From NCBI RefSeq assembly GCF_002368095.1, contig NZ_AP018227.1:4985782-5049781 (forward strand): 64,000 nt of DNA, read 5' to 3'. Origin of the DNA: Calothrix parasitica NIES-267 (lineage in GTDB: Bacteria > Cyanobacteriota > Cyanobacteriia > Cyanobacteriales > Nostocaceae). The notes under the pieces are model-generated. The model worked only from the letters and a program-made list of their open reading frames with translations. It was not told the origin of the DNA and did no database searches. Positions 1 through 7,620 of the stretch are shown piece by piece. The position numbers and the translations under genes were made by a program. Position 1 is the first letter of the stretch, and every line of letters begins with the position of its first letter.

Positions 1-85
1 TGTACTAACTGTTTGGAAAGTTTTTGAAATGCATACTTCTAAACTTATTTTAATGACTTCTGGGGTAGGAAATACTTCTAATTAA
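1..85 (+). CDS. 3' end of an upstream gene (partial)
   Basis: The frame beginning at base 2 is open to a TAA at 83-85 and gives about 27 residues ending in ...SGVGNTSN. It probably is the C-terminus of a gene that lies mostly outside the window. The family cannot be recognised from so short a tail. It has the same orientation as the fkb-type genes and ends 44 bases before the first of them, so it may be the preceding gene of the same operon. Confidence 0.4.
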   Translation, partial: VLTVWKVFEMHTSKLILMTSGVGNTSN

Positions 86-129
86 AGAATTAGAACAAGA
101 GTAGCTTAATTGAAAGTAGGTAATTAATC

Positions 130-984
130 ATGGAGATAAAAACAGTCGGCGTTATTGGAGCTGGCGTTATGGGGAGTGGATTAGCCCAGAATCTTGCTCA
201 AACAAACCACCAGGTAATATTAATAGATATTTCTGAAAATATTCTGGAACAAGCAAAACATGAAATTATCAAGAACATCCGCTTTCAAAGTTTTTTTAGA
301 AAAGATGCAAAGACTAATAATAGTGAAGAAATAATACAAAAGATAAAATTCACCACAAATTATCAATTTTTAGAAACAGCAGAATTTGTAATTGAGAATG
401 CCACTGAAAAGTGGAATATCAAAAAAGATATCTATGAAAAAATAGATACTATTTGCCCAGAGGAATGTATCTTTTCTGCTAATACTTCAGCTATTTCTAT
501 TACTCGTATTGCTTCGGTAACAAATCGTGTAGATCGAGTTTTAGGAATGCATTTTATGAATCCTGTACCGATGAAACCAATGGTAGAGATGATTAGAGGA
601 TATCATACATCTAATCAAACTATTGAAATCGCAAAGCAATTATTAGCTCAAATAGGTAAGGAATCTATATTAGTTAATGATTCGCCTGGGTTTGTTTCTA
701 ATCGCGTTTTAATGTTAACAATTAATGAAGCGATATTTTTACTACAAGACCAAGTTGCTTCAGTAGAAGATATTGATAGAATTTTTAAATCATGCTTTGG
801 TCATAAAATGGGACCATTAGAAACAGCAGATTTGATTGGTTTAGATACAATCTTATTCTCTATTGAAGTCTTATATGAGAGCTTTAATGATAGTAAATAT
901 AGACCATGCTCTTTACTTAAAAAAATGGTAGATGCAGGGTTACATGGTTGTAAAAATGGTCGGGGATTTTATTCATATAATTAG
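130..984 (+). CDS. fkbK: 3-hydroxyacyl-CoA dehydrogenase family protein, FkbK-like (extender-unit biosynthesis)
   Basis: This 284-residue NAD(P)-dependent dehydrogenase has the length of the short 3-hydroxybutyryl-CoA dehydrogenase family. The N-terminal Rossmann motif GVIGAGVMGSG (residues 7-17) and the catalytic-His segment GMHFMNP (near 140) are intact, followed by the usual all-helical C-terminal half. In methoxymalonyl-ACP pathways FkbK oxidises glyceryl-ACP at C3. That role is inferred here from the neighbours: a free-standing ACP, an acyl-CoA dehydrogenase and an FkbH-type protein follow directly on the same strand. An ATG with an AGG-like ribosome site about 10 bases upstream supports the start. 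A general fatty-acid dehydrogenase is the alternative, but the four-gene synteny makes it less likely. Confidence 0.85.
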   Translation: MEIKTVGVIGAGVMGSGLAQNLAQTNHQVILIDISENILEQAKHEIIKNIRFQSFFRKDAKTNNSEEIIQKIKFTTNYQFLETAEFVIENATEKWNIKKDIYEKIDTICPEECIFSANTSAISITRIASVTNRVDRVLGMHFMNPVPMKPMVEMIRGYHTSNQTIEIAKQLLAQIGKESILVNDSPGFVSNRVLMLTINEAIFLLQDQVASVEDIDRIFKSCFGHKMGPLETADLIGLDTILFSIEVLYESFNDSKYRPCSLLKKMVDAGLHGCKNGRGFYSYN

Positions 985-1039
985 CTAAATACATTTAGTA
1001 TTTAGGTTGTCAATATTAATACTAACAATTGAGATAGCA

Positions 1040-1291
1040 ATGCAAGAAATCAAAAACAAAATCAAACAATTCATCTCTAAATCATTCCGTAATTATGATT
1101 TGCAAGATGATGAAAATATTTTTAAGCTCGGATTTGTCAATTCTATGTTTGCAATGCAGCTAGTTTTATTCTTAGAACAAGAATTTGAAATAACTATTGG
1201 AAATGAAGACCTTGATTTTGAAAATTTTAATAGTATAGACAACATGATCGGTTTTTTGAAACGGAAAAAAACTGGATTGGTCAGTAAATAA
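1040..1291 (+). CDS. fkbJ: discrete acyl carrier protein, FkbJ-like
   Basis: This is a small acidic ACP of about 83 residues. The phosphopantetheine attachment serine lies in the motif GFVNSMFAMQL, the FkbJ-type variant of the usual DSL site. It would carry the glyceryl unit loaded by FkbH while FkbK and FkbI oxidise it. The open frame can be extended to a TTG at 1007. I prefer the ATG at 1040, because it is preceded by GAGA and gives the usual compact ACP beginning MQEIKNKIK. The gene lies 55 bases behind the dehydrogenase and is probably cotranscribed with it. An inverted repeat follows before the next gene. Confidence 0.85.
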   Translation: MQEIKNKIKQFISKSFRNYDLQDDENIFKLGFVNSMFAMQLVLFLEQEFEITIGNEDLDFENFNSIDNMIGFLKRKKTGLVSK

Positions 1292-1316
1292 TAAGATATC
1301 CAAAATAATTTTACGA

Positions 1317-1394
1317 CTAGTACAGAATGGTATTAAATAACCATTTAAAATGAATGAAAAGCTTTGTTATCCACATACAGCCATTCTGTACTAG
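1317..1394. repeat. 78-bp element with perfect 14-bp terminal inverted repeats
   Basis: CTAGTACAGAATGG at 1317-1330 is the exact inverse of CCATTCTGTACTAG at 1381-1394, with a 50-base AT-rich centre and no coding capacity. It lies between the ACP and acyl-CoA dehydrogenase genes inside an apparent operon. The form fits a small MITE or a long hairpin that could act in mRNA processing. It has no T-run, so a simple intrinsic terminator is not favoured. Confidence 0.6.
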
Positions 1395-1477
1395 ATAGTT
1401 AGGTAAAAAGAATTATTTAATATCTCTAATATCTGTCTTAGTATCTGTAACAATATATATCCAAATCTCTAACACTT

Positions 1478-2644
1478 ATGGAATTAACGACTCAACAAAA
1501 AAACGCTCAAAATGAATTTAGAATATTTGTAAATGAGGAAATAATTCCTTATGCTTCTGAATTTGATCTTCAAGAGTATACTCCATCTACAATAATTAAA
1601 AAAATTGCTCAGCGTGGCTTTTTAGGTGCTTTATTACCTAAAGAAATAGGTGGAATGGGTATGGATATGATAACCTTCGGTCTTCTTAACGAAGAAATAG
1701 GACGTGGGTGTTCATCATTGAGAAGTTTGTTGACAGTTCACTCTATGGTCACTCAAGCAATCAATAAATGGGGAAATGAATCGCAAAAAGAGCACTGGCT
1801 CCCCAAGTTAGCATCTGGTGAAGTCATAGCTGCTTTTGCATTGAGCGAACCTAATGTGGGCAGCGATGCTAAAAGTGTGGAGACAATAGCGAATCTTAGT
1901 GGTGACTATTATATTTTAAAAGGTCAAAAGAAACATATAACCTACGGACAAATTGCAGATATCTTTCTGGTGTTTGCTCAGTCTGGAGGTAAAGCTAGTG
2001 CTTTTTTACTTGACAAAAACTCTCCATCTCCAGGGCTTGATATAAAACCAATGACGGGAATATTGGGTGTGCGAGGTTCAATGTTAGCAGAATTACATTT
2101 GAATAACTGTCCAATTCCTAAAGAAAACCTGATCGGAAAAGAAGGCTTTGGTTTTCCTTATATAGCATCTTCTGCATTAGATTATGGAAAGTACAGCGTG
2201 GCATGGGGTTGTATAGGTATTGCACAAGCTTGTTTGGAAGCTTGTATTAAATATACTTCTGAGCGCAAACAATTTGGCGTTTATCTTAAAGAACACCAAT
2301 TAATTAGACAAATGATAACTGAGATGATAAGCAATATCAAAGCTGCGAGATTGCTTTGTTATCAAGCTGGTTATCTCAAAGAAATAGGCGACCCAAACTT
2401 TATTGTTGAAACATCAATTGCGAAGTATTTTGCATCTAAAATTGCTTGTCAGGTAAGCAGTGATGCAATTCAAATTCATGGTGGAAATGGTTGTAACAGC
2501 AAATACCCTGTAGAAAGATATTGGCGAGATGCAAAAATTATGGAAATTATTGAAGGTAGTACGCAAATTCAACAAATTACTATTGCCGATTACGGATATC
2601 AGCAATATTTCTCATCACCTGCTAAAACTTTGGCATATAACTAG
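1478..2644 (+). CDS. fkbI: acyl-CoA dehydrogenase family protein, FkbI-like
   Basis: This 388-residue flavin-dependent dehydrogenase has full family length. Visible landmarks are the FAD-side segment AFALSEPNVGSDA (near 118), the conserved QIHGGNG motif (near 329) and the C-terminal RYWRDAKIMEIIEGSTQIQ segment, whose EG holds the likely catalytic glutamate. In methoxymalonyl-ACP assembly FkbI acts with FkbK to bring glyceryl-ACP to the (hydroxy)malonyl oxidation level; here this is inferred from synteny with FkbK, FkbJ and FkbH types. It is separated from the ACP gene by an inverted-repeat element of 78 bases and precedes the FkbH-type gene by 100 bases. A catabolic acyl-CoA dehydrogenase cannot be excluded from the sequence alone. 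Confidence 0.85.
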   Translation: MELTTQQKNAQNEFRIFVNEEIIPYASEFDLQEYTPSTIIKKIAQRGFLGALLPKEIGGMGMDMITFGLLNEEIGRGCSSLRSLLTVHSMVTQAINKWGNESQKEHWLPKLASGEVIAAFALSEPNVGSDAKSVETIANLSGDYYILKGQKKHITYGQIADIFLVFAQSGGKASAFLLDKNSPSPGLDIKPMTGILGVRGSMLAELHLNNCPIPKENLIGKEGFGFPYIASSALDYGKYSVAWGCIGIAQACLEACIKYTSERKQFGVYLKEHQLIRQMITEMISNIKAARLLCYQAGYLKEIGDPNFIVETSIAKYFASKIACQVSSDAIQIHGGNGCNSKYPVERYWRDAKIMEIIEGSTQIQQITIADYGYQQYFSSPAKTLAYN

Positions 2645-2744
2645 TTCCACTAATAGCTTAATTCATATTTTTATTAAGTAGCTTCAAAATTTTGATAACT
2701 CCTGACGATCGTGATTATAAAGTTATTATTGAGGATGTAAGATA

Positions 2745-3815
2745 ATGGTTTCTACTAATAGTCAATTGTTAAATCAACAGCAAAAAAATAAAAGAGTTAT
2801 AAAATGCGTTGTATGGGATTTAGATAATACCCTCTGGAATGGTACTTTGTTGGAAGATGAACAGGTTCATTTACGGGAAAGTGTAATTGAAATTATAAAA
2901 GTTTTAGATAGTAGAGGTATATTGCAATCCATTGCTAGTAAAAATGATTATGATGTAGCAATGGATAAATTAAAAGAGTTTGGCTTACAAGATTATTTTA
3001 TTTATCCTCAAATTAATTGGGATTCTAAAGTAATTTCTTTGGAGAAAATCGCTAAATCAATTAACATCAGTTTAGATACGATTGCGTTTATTGACGATCG
3101 GTTATTTGAATTAGAAGAAGTAAATTTTTCTTTACCTAGTATTTTATGTATTAATGCTTCTGATACCGCAAATATTTTAGATTTGCCGGAGATGTATCCA
3201 CGTTTTATTACGGAGGATTCAAGAAATAGAAGGCTAATGTATATCAGTGATATTCAACGTCAAGAAGCAGAGGAAAATTTTGTTGGTACATCTGAAGATT
3301 TTTTAGCTACTTTGCAAATGAAATTGACTTTGAGTTTAGCACAAGAAGAAGATTTGCAGCGAGCAGAAGAATTAACAGTCAGAACAAATCAACTCAATAC
3401 TACTGGATATACATATTCTTATGATGAACTTAATTATTTTCGGCAGTCAGAAAATTATAAATTATTAATTGCAAGTTTAGAAGATAAATATGGAACATAT
3501 GGTAAAATAGGTTTATCTCTTATAGAATGCCAAAAAGATTTTTGGACTATAAAGCTATTACTGATGTCTTGTCGCGTAATGTCTAGAGGTATAGGCACAG
3601 TAATGCTAAATTTTCTGATGAAACTAGCAAAAGAAAACAATGTCCGCTTGCTAGCTGAATTTATATCAAATAACCGTAATAGGATGATGTATATTTCCTA
3701 TAAATTTGCAGGTTTTAAAGAAATTGATCGGAAAGATAATTTAATAACTTTTGAAAATAAACTAGAAAATATTCAATCTTTTCCTAAATATATGAATATA
3801 GAATTTTTATCTTAA
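2745..3815 (+). CDS. fkbH: FkbH-like HAD-superfamily glyceryl-ACP synthase
   Basis: This 356-residue protein begins with the HAD phosphatase motif VVWDLDNTLWNGTL (residues 22-35), followed by SKNDYDVA (motif II region) and IDDRLFE (motif III/IV region). The C-terminal third resembles a GNAT-like fold, as in FkbH proteins. FkbH enzymes dephosphorylate 1,3-bisphosphoglycerate and load glycerate on an ACP, or in relatives load lactate. GAGGA lies nine bases before the ATG. It is the last gene of the extender-unit set and is followed at once by the NRPS gene. No O-methyltransferase (FkbG) is next to it, so the unit made may be hydroxymalonyl-ACP, or glyceryl/lactyl-ACP if it stops early. Confidence 0.9.
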   Translation: MVSTNSQLLNQQQKNKRVIKCVVWDLDNTLWNGTLLEDEQVHLRESVIEIIKVLDSRGILQSIASKNDYDVAMDKLKEFGLQDYFIYPQINWDSKVISLEKIAKSINISLDTIAFIDDRLFELEEVNFSLPSILCINASDTANILDLPEMYPRFITEDSRNRRLMYISDIQRQEAEENFVGTSEDFLATLQMKLTLSLAQEEDLQRAEELTVRTNQLNTTGYTYSYDELNYFRQSENYKLLIASLEDKYGTYGKIGLSLIECQKDFWTIKLLLMSCRVMSRGIGTVMLNFLMKLAKENNVRLLAEFISNNRNRMMYISYKFAGFKEIDRKDNLITFENKLENIQSFPKYMNIEFLS

Positions 3816-3957
3816 TAAAATTACTTATTTGGGAATCATTTATTTTTTCATCAATATTTCGGTATAGAAGCCAAAAATACAATTAATTAATCATGTTGAG
3901 AATGTAAATGCATTCTCTTCATGAAACACGTTTTTTTAGTGATGGAGATGAGTAAGC

Positions 3958-6900
3958 ATGTCCTTAGAAGAAGCAAATATTAAACTCAAGTCAAAACTTT
4001 CACCAGCAAAATTAGCATTACTTAAAAAACGCTTGAGTGGTGAATTTGAATCCAATTCACCAAGTAAATTAATACAAGAAAAGTTACCTACAATAGTTCC
4101 TCAAAAAGAGGAAAAATATCAACCTTTTCCACTCACTGATGTACAACAGGCTTATTGGATTGGTCGTAATGGTGCATTTGAATTGAGTAATATATCAACT
4201 CACGTTTATTTTGAAATTGAAACTATTAATTTAAATTTAGAAAGATTTGAGGAAGTTTGGCAACAACTAATTGAACGTCATGATATGCTCAGGGCAATTA
4301 TTCGACCTGATGGGCAACAGCAAATTTTACAGGATGTACCAGTTTATAAAATTAAAACAACAGATTTAAGAGGAAAAAATACAGAAGTAATTGCCAGGAA
4401 AATTAAGCAACTACGTGAAAAGTTATCTCACCAAGTATTAGCAGCAGGCCAATGGCCATTATTTGAAATTCAAGCGGTTCGATTAGATAACAACAAAATT
4501 CGATTATGTATTAGTTTAGATGTATTAATTGGCGACGCATGGAGTTTTGATTTAATCCTAGGAGAATCTCTAGAATTAATGAAAAATCCCGATCTATGTT
4601 TACCACCTTTAGAACTATCATTTAGAGATTATGTTCTAGCTGAAGTTGACTTACATAGTTCGCAAATTTATCAGCGTTCGCGAGATTATTGGCTGAATCG
4701 TATTCCAACATTTCCATCTTCACCAGAACTACCTTTAAAGAAAAATTTATCTGCCGTCAAATCTCCTCATTTTGACCATAGGACAAAGAAAATAGATCCA
4801 AATATTTGGCATCTTCTTAAAACAAAAGCTACCGAGGCTAGCTTAACTCCTTCTACATTATTATTAGCTGCTTTCGCTGAAGTGCTTACCCTTTGGAGTA
4901 AAAGCGGAAAATTTGGTATTAATTTAACTCTTTATAACCGTTTACCACTACACCCCCAAATAAATCAAATAGCTGGGGACTTTACGTCATTAACTTTATT
5001 AGAGATAAACAATTCACAAAATGAATCTTTTTTAACAAGAGCAGGACGCATTCAAAAACAACTCTGGAACGACTACGATCACCGTTATTTTAGTGGTGTT
5101 CAAGTTTTGCGAGAATTAGCTCGCTCCCAAAAGAATGCTTCTGGGGTAATAATGCCAGTTATTTTCACAAGCACTATCATTAATGAAAACCTTAATCGTG
5201 ACCCAGCTAGCGAAAAATTATCATCTCTTCATAGATTGGGAGAAGTTGTTTTTAACATCAGTCAAACACCCCAGGTTTATTTAGATATACAAGTTCATGA
5301 AATTGGGGGTAGTTTGATAGTTGATTTGGATTCAATTGACGAACTGTTCCCTGAAGGAATGTTAGATGATTTTTTTGCTACTTATTGTAATTTTCTTGAA
5401 CGTTTAGCTTGTGAAAAGGAACTGTGGCAAACAAAAACTAGGCAATTGCTGCCATCAGCACAAATTGACCAAATAAAAACTATCAATAATACTTCTGCAC
5501 CAGTACCGGAAGCTGCTTTACTTCACAGTTTGTTTTTTGAGCAAGTAAATAAACATCCACAAAACTTAGCTGTAGCAACTACTCAGCGTAACTTAACTTA
5601 TCAAGAATTGAGTCTTCTTGCTCAGCAACTGGGACACAAACTACGACAACTTGGTGCTCATCCCAACCAACTAATAGCAATTGTGATGGAGAAAGGGTGG
5701 GAACAAATTGTAGCTGTTCTTGGTATTCTTGCTTCTGGAGCGGCTTATATACCTATCCATCCCGATCTTCCTAGGGAACGGCAGTTGCATTTATTACAAC
5801 AGGCCCAAGTTAAGTTTGTACTTACTCAATCAAAGATTGATAGTTCCTTAGAATTGCCAAATAATATCACACGCTTATGTGTTGATACTATTGAATCTTC
5901 TACTCTTGCTTCACCACTTTCCTGGACACAAAAACCAGATGACTTAGCTTATGTTATCTATACTTCTGGTTCTACAGGCTTACCAAAAGGAGTAATGATA
6001 GATCATCGTGGTGCAGTTAATACTATCCTCGATATTAATCAGCGTTTTCATGTAAATTCCAAAGATCGAGTATTTGCATTATCTTCTTTGAGCTTTGATT
6101 TATCTGTATATGATATCTTTGGTACCTTAGCAGCAGGAGGAACAATTGTCATTCCAAATTCCGCTTCTACAAAAGACCCAGCTCACTGGTTAAGTTTAAT
6201 CGAGCAACACCAAATTACAGTTTGGAACTCAGTTCCAGCTTTAATGCAAATGTTAGTAGAGTATGCGGCTAGCTGCCACAAAAAATTGCCACAATCTCTA
6301 CGCTTAGCCTTATTAAGCGGTGATTGGTTACCTTTATCTTTACCTAATCAAATTCGCTCATTGTTTCAGGATGTGAATTTAATTAGCTTGGGAGGTGCAA
6401 CCGAAGCATCTATTTGGTCAATACTCTATCCTATTGAACAAGTTGACCCTAGTTGGAAGAGTATTCCCTATGGTCGTGCAATGGCTAATCAACGTTTTTA
6501 TGTGTTAAATGAAGCTCTAGAAGATTGTCCTATATGGGTGACTGGACAACTTTACATTGGTGGAATTGGTTTAGCTAAAGGTTATTGGCAAAATGAAGAA
6601 AAGACTAATTCCAGTTTTATTATTCATCCTCTAACTCAAGAAAGGCTTTACAAAACTGGTGATTTAGGAAGGTATTTATCAGATGGTAATATTGAGTTTC
6701 TTGGACGCGAAGATTTTCAAGTAAAAGTCAACGGTTTTCGTATTGAATTGGGTGAAATTGAGACAATTATTAAACAGGATTCTACTGTAAAAGAAGCAGT
6801 TGTAACAGCATTTGGAGAGTTACGAGAACAAAAGAAACTTGTAGCATATATTGTTCCTAATTCTACAAATATATCTAATTTATCTTCAGAGATTCAGATA

Positions 6901-7398
6901 GAACAATGGCGTGAATTTATCCGCAAAAAGTTACCTGAATATATGATACCTTCTGAATTTATTGTCTTAAAAGAGTTACCAATCACATCTAATGGTAAAT
7001 TAGACCGTCGGGCTTTGCCTGTACCAAAAAGTATAGTTACAACAAAGCAAACTGTTTATGTTAAGCCCGAAACTAACTGTGAGAAAAGTGTAGCTGAAGT
7101 TTGGCAAGAGATACTTAAAATAGAGGAAGTAGGTATTAATGATAATTTTTTTGAAATTGGAGGAAATTCTTTACTTTTAGTTAGAACCCAAGTGAAATTA
7201 AAAGAAATTTTTGGTCAGGAAATATCACTAGTTGAAATGATGAAATCTCCAACTATAAGTTCTCTGGCAAAGTATATTAATCAAGACTCTAATAAACAAG
7301 AAGCTGCTCAAAAGGGACATGGTCGTGCTAAGTCTCGTAGTAGTCTCCAAGCTATGAGAAATTCACGTAGAAAATTAAATAAAGATACTGCAAAATAA
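3958..7398 (+). CDS. nonribosomal peptide synthetase, Cy-A(Cys)-PCP
   Basis: This 1146-residue module starts with a heterocyclization domain. FPLTDVQQAYWIGR lies near residue 56, and the catalytic segment near 187 is DVLIGDAWS, the DxxxxD motif that replaces HHxxxDG. The adenylation domain follows (TSGSTGLPKG near 668), then a carrier domain (FFEIGGNSLLL near 1062). By hand alignment to GrsA the pocket reads D-L-Y-N-L-S-L-I, which matches the known cysteine code. The expected product is a thiazoline on the carrier. No oxidase, epimerase or thioesterase domain is present. A Cy domain needs an upstream acyl donor and none is encoded here. A GGAG lies upstream of the ATG. The next gene is PKS module 1, the likely acceptor. 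Confidence 0.93.
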   Translation: MSLEEANIKLKSKLSPAKLALLKKRLSGEFESNSPSKLIQEKLPTIVPQKEEKYQPFPLTDVQQAYWIGRNGAFELSNISTHVYFEIETINLNLERFEEVWQQLIERHDMLRAIIRPDGQQQILQDVPVYKIKTTDLRGKNTEVIARKIKQLREKLSHQVLAAGQWPLFEIQAVRLDNNKIRLCISLDVLIGDAWSFDLILGESLELMKNPDLCLPPLELSFRDYVLAEVDLHSSQIYQRSRDYWLNRIPTFPSSPELPLKKNLSAVKSPHFDHRTKKIDPNIWHLLKTKATEASLTPSTLLLAAFAEVLTLWSKSGKFGINLTLYNRLPLHPQINQIAGDFTSLTLLEINNSQNESFLTRAGRIQKQLWNDYDHRYFSGVQVLRELARSQKNASGVIMPVIFTSTIINENLNRDPASEKLSSLHRLGEVVFNISQTPQVYLDIQVHEIGGSLIVDLDSIDELFPEGMLDDFFATYCNFLERLACEKELWQTKTRQLLPSAQIDQIKTINNTSAPVPEAALLHSLFFEQVNKHPQNLAVATTQRNLTYQELSLLAQQLGHKLRQLGAHPNQLIAIVMEKGWEQIVAVLGILASGAAYIPIHPDLPRERQLHLLQQAQVKFVLTQSKIDSSLELPNNITRLCVDTIESSTLASPLSWTQKPDDLAYVIYTSGSTGLPKGVMIDHRGAVNTILDINQRFHVNSKDRVFALSSLSFDLSVYDIFGTLAAGGTIVIPNSASTKDPAHWLSLIEQHQITVWNSVPALMQMLVEYAASCHKKLPQSLRLALLSGDWLPLSLPNQIRSLFQDVNLISLGGATEASIWSILYPIEQVDPSWKSIPYGRAMANQRFYVLNEALEDCPIWVTGQLYIGGIGLAKGYWQNEEKTNSSFIIHPLTQERLYKTGDLGRYLSDGNIEFLGREDFQVKVNGFRIELGEIETIIKQDSTVKEAVVTAFGELREQKKLVAYIVPNSTNISNLSSEIQIEQWREFIRKKLPEYMIPSEFIVLKELPITSNGKLDRRALPVPKSIVTTKQTVYVKPETNCEKSVAEVWQEILKIEEVGINDNFFEIGGNSLLLVRTQVKLKEIFGQEISLVEMMKSPTISSLAKYINQDSNKQEAAQKGHGRAKSRSSLQAMRNSRRKLNKDTAK

Positions 7399-7433
7399 AG
7401 AGGGTTTATAGAGTTTAACTATTAATTTTGAAT

Positions 7434-7458
7434 GCGTTGCATAAATGGGAGATGAAAT
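7434..7458 (+). repeat. 25-bp dispersed repeat, copy 1 (inverted copy at 48201-48225)
   Basis: This stretch in the NRPS-PKS spacer matches the reverse complement of 48201-48225 at 22 of 25 positions (GCGTT.CATAAATG.G.GATGAAAT). Both copies are intergenic. It looks like the worn end of an insertion sequence or other dispersed element, but no transposase remains beside either copy. Confidence 0.4.
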
Positions 7459-7550
7459 CATGCTTGAAAGTATTAATCATTCATTCAAAAATATAGTTAA
7501 ACCATCTTATTATTCAGCTATAAGGTGTTTTATTATAAGTTATTTTGAGT

Positions 7551-7559
7551 TGCTATAAT
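7551..7559 (+). promoter_or_regulatory. possible extended -10 promoter before PKS module 1
   Basis: TGCTATAAT is a perfect extended -10 box (TGnTATAAT) about 62 bases before the PKS ATG. It lies in a 222-base spacer, the largest gap between the assembly-line genes before the module 4/NRPS gap. No clear -35 hexamer is seen. It could give the PKS genes their own transcript. Confidence 0.35.
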
Positions 7560-7620
7560 ACTCTTTTGAAAAAATAGCCCTGCTCCAGCAAGATTTTATA
7601 CTTTTTTAGAACTAATACTA

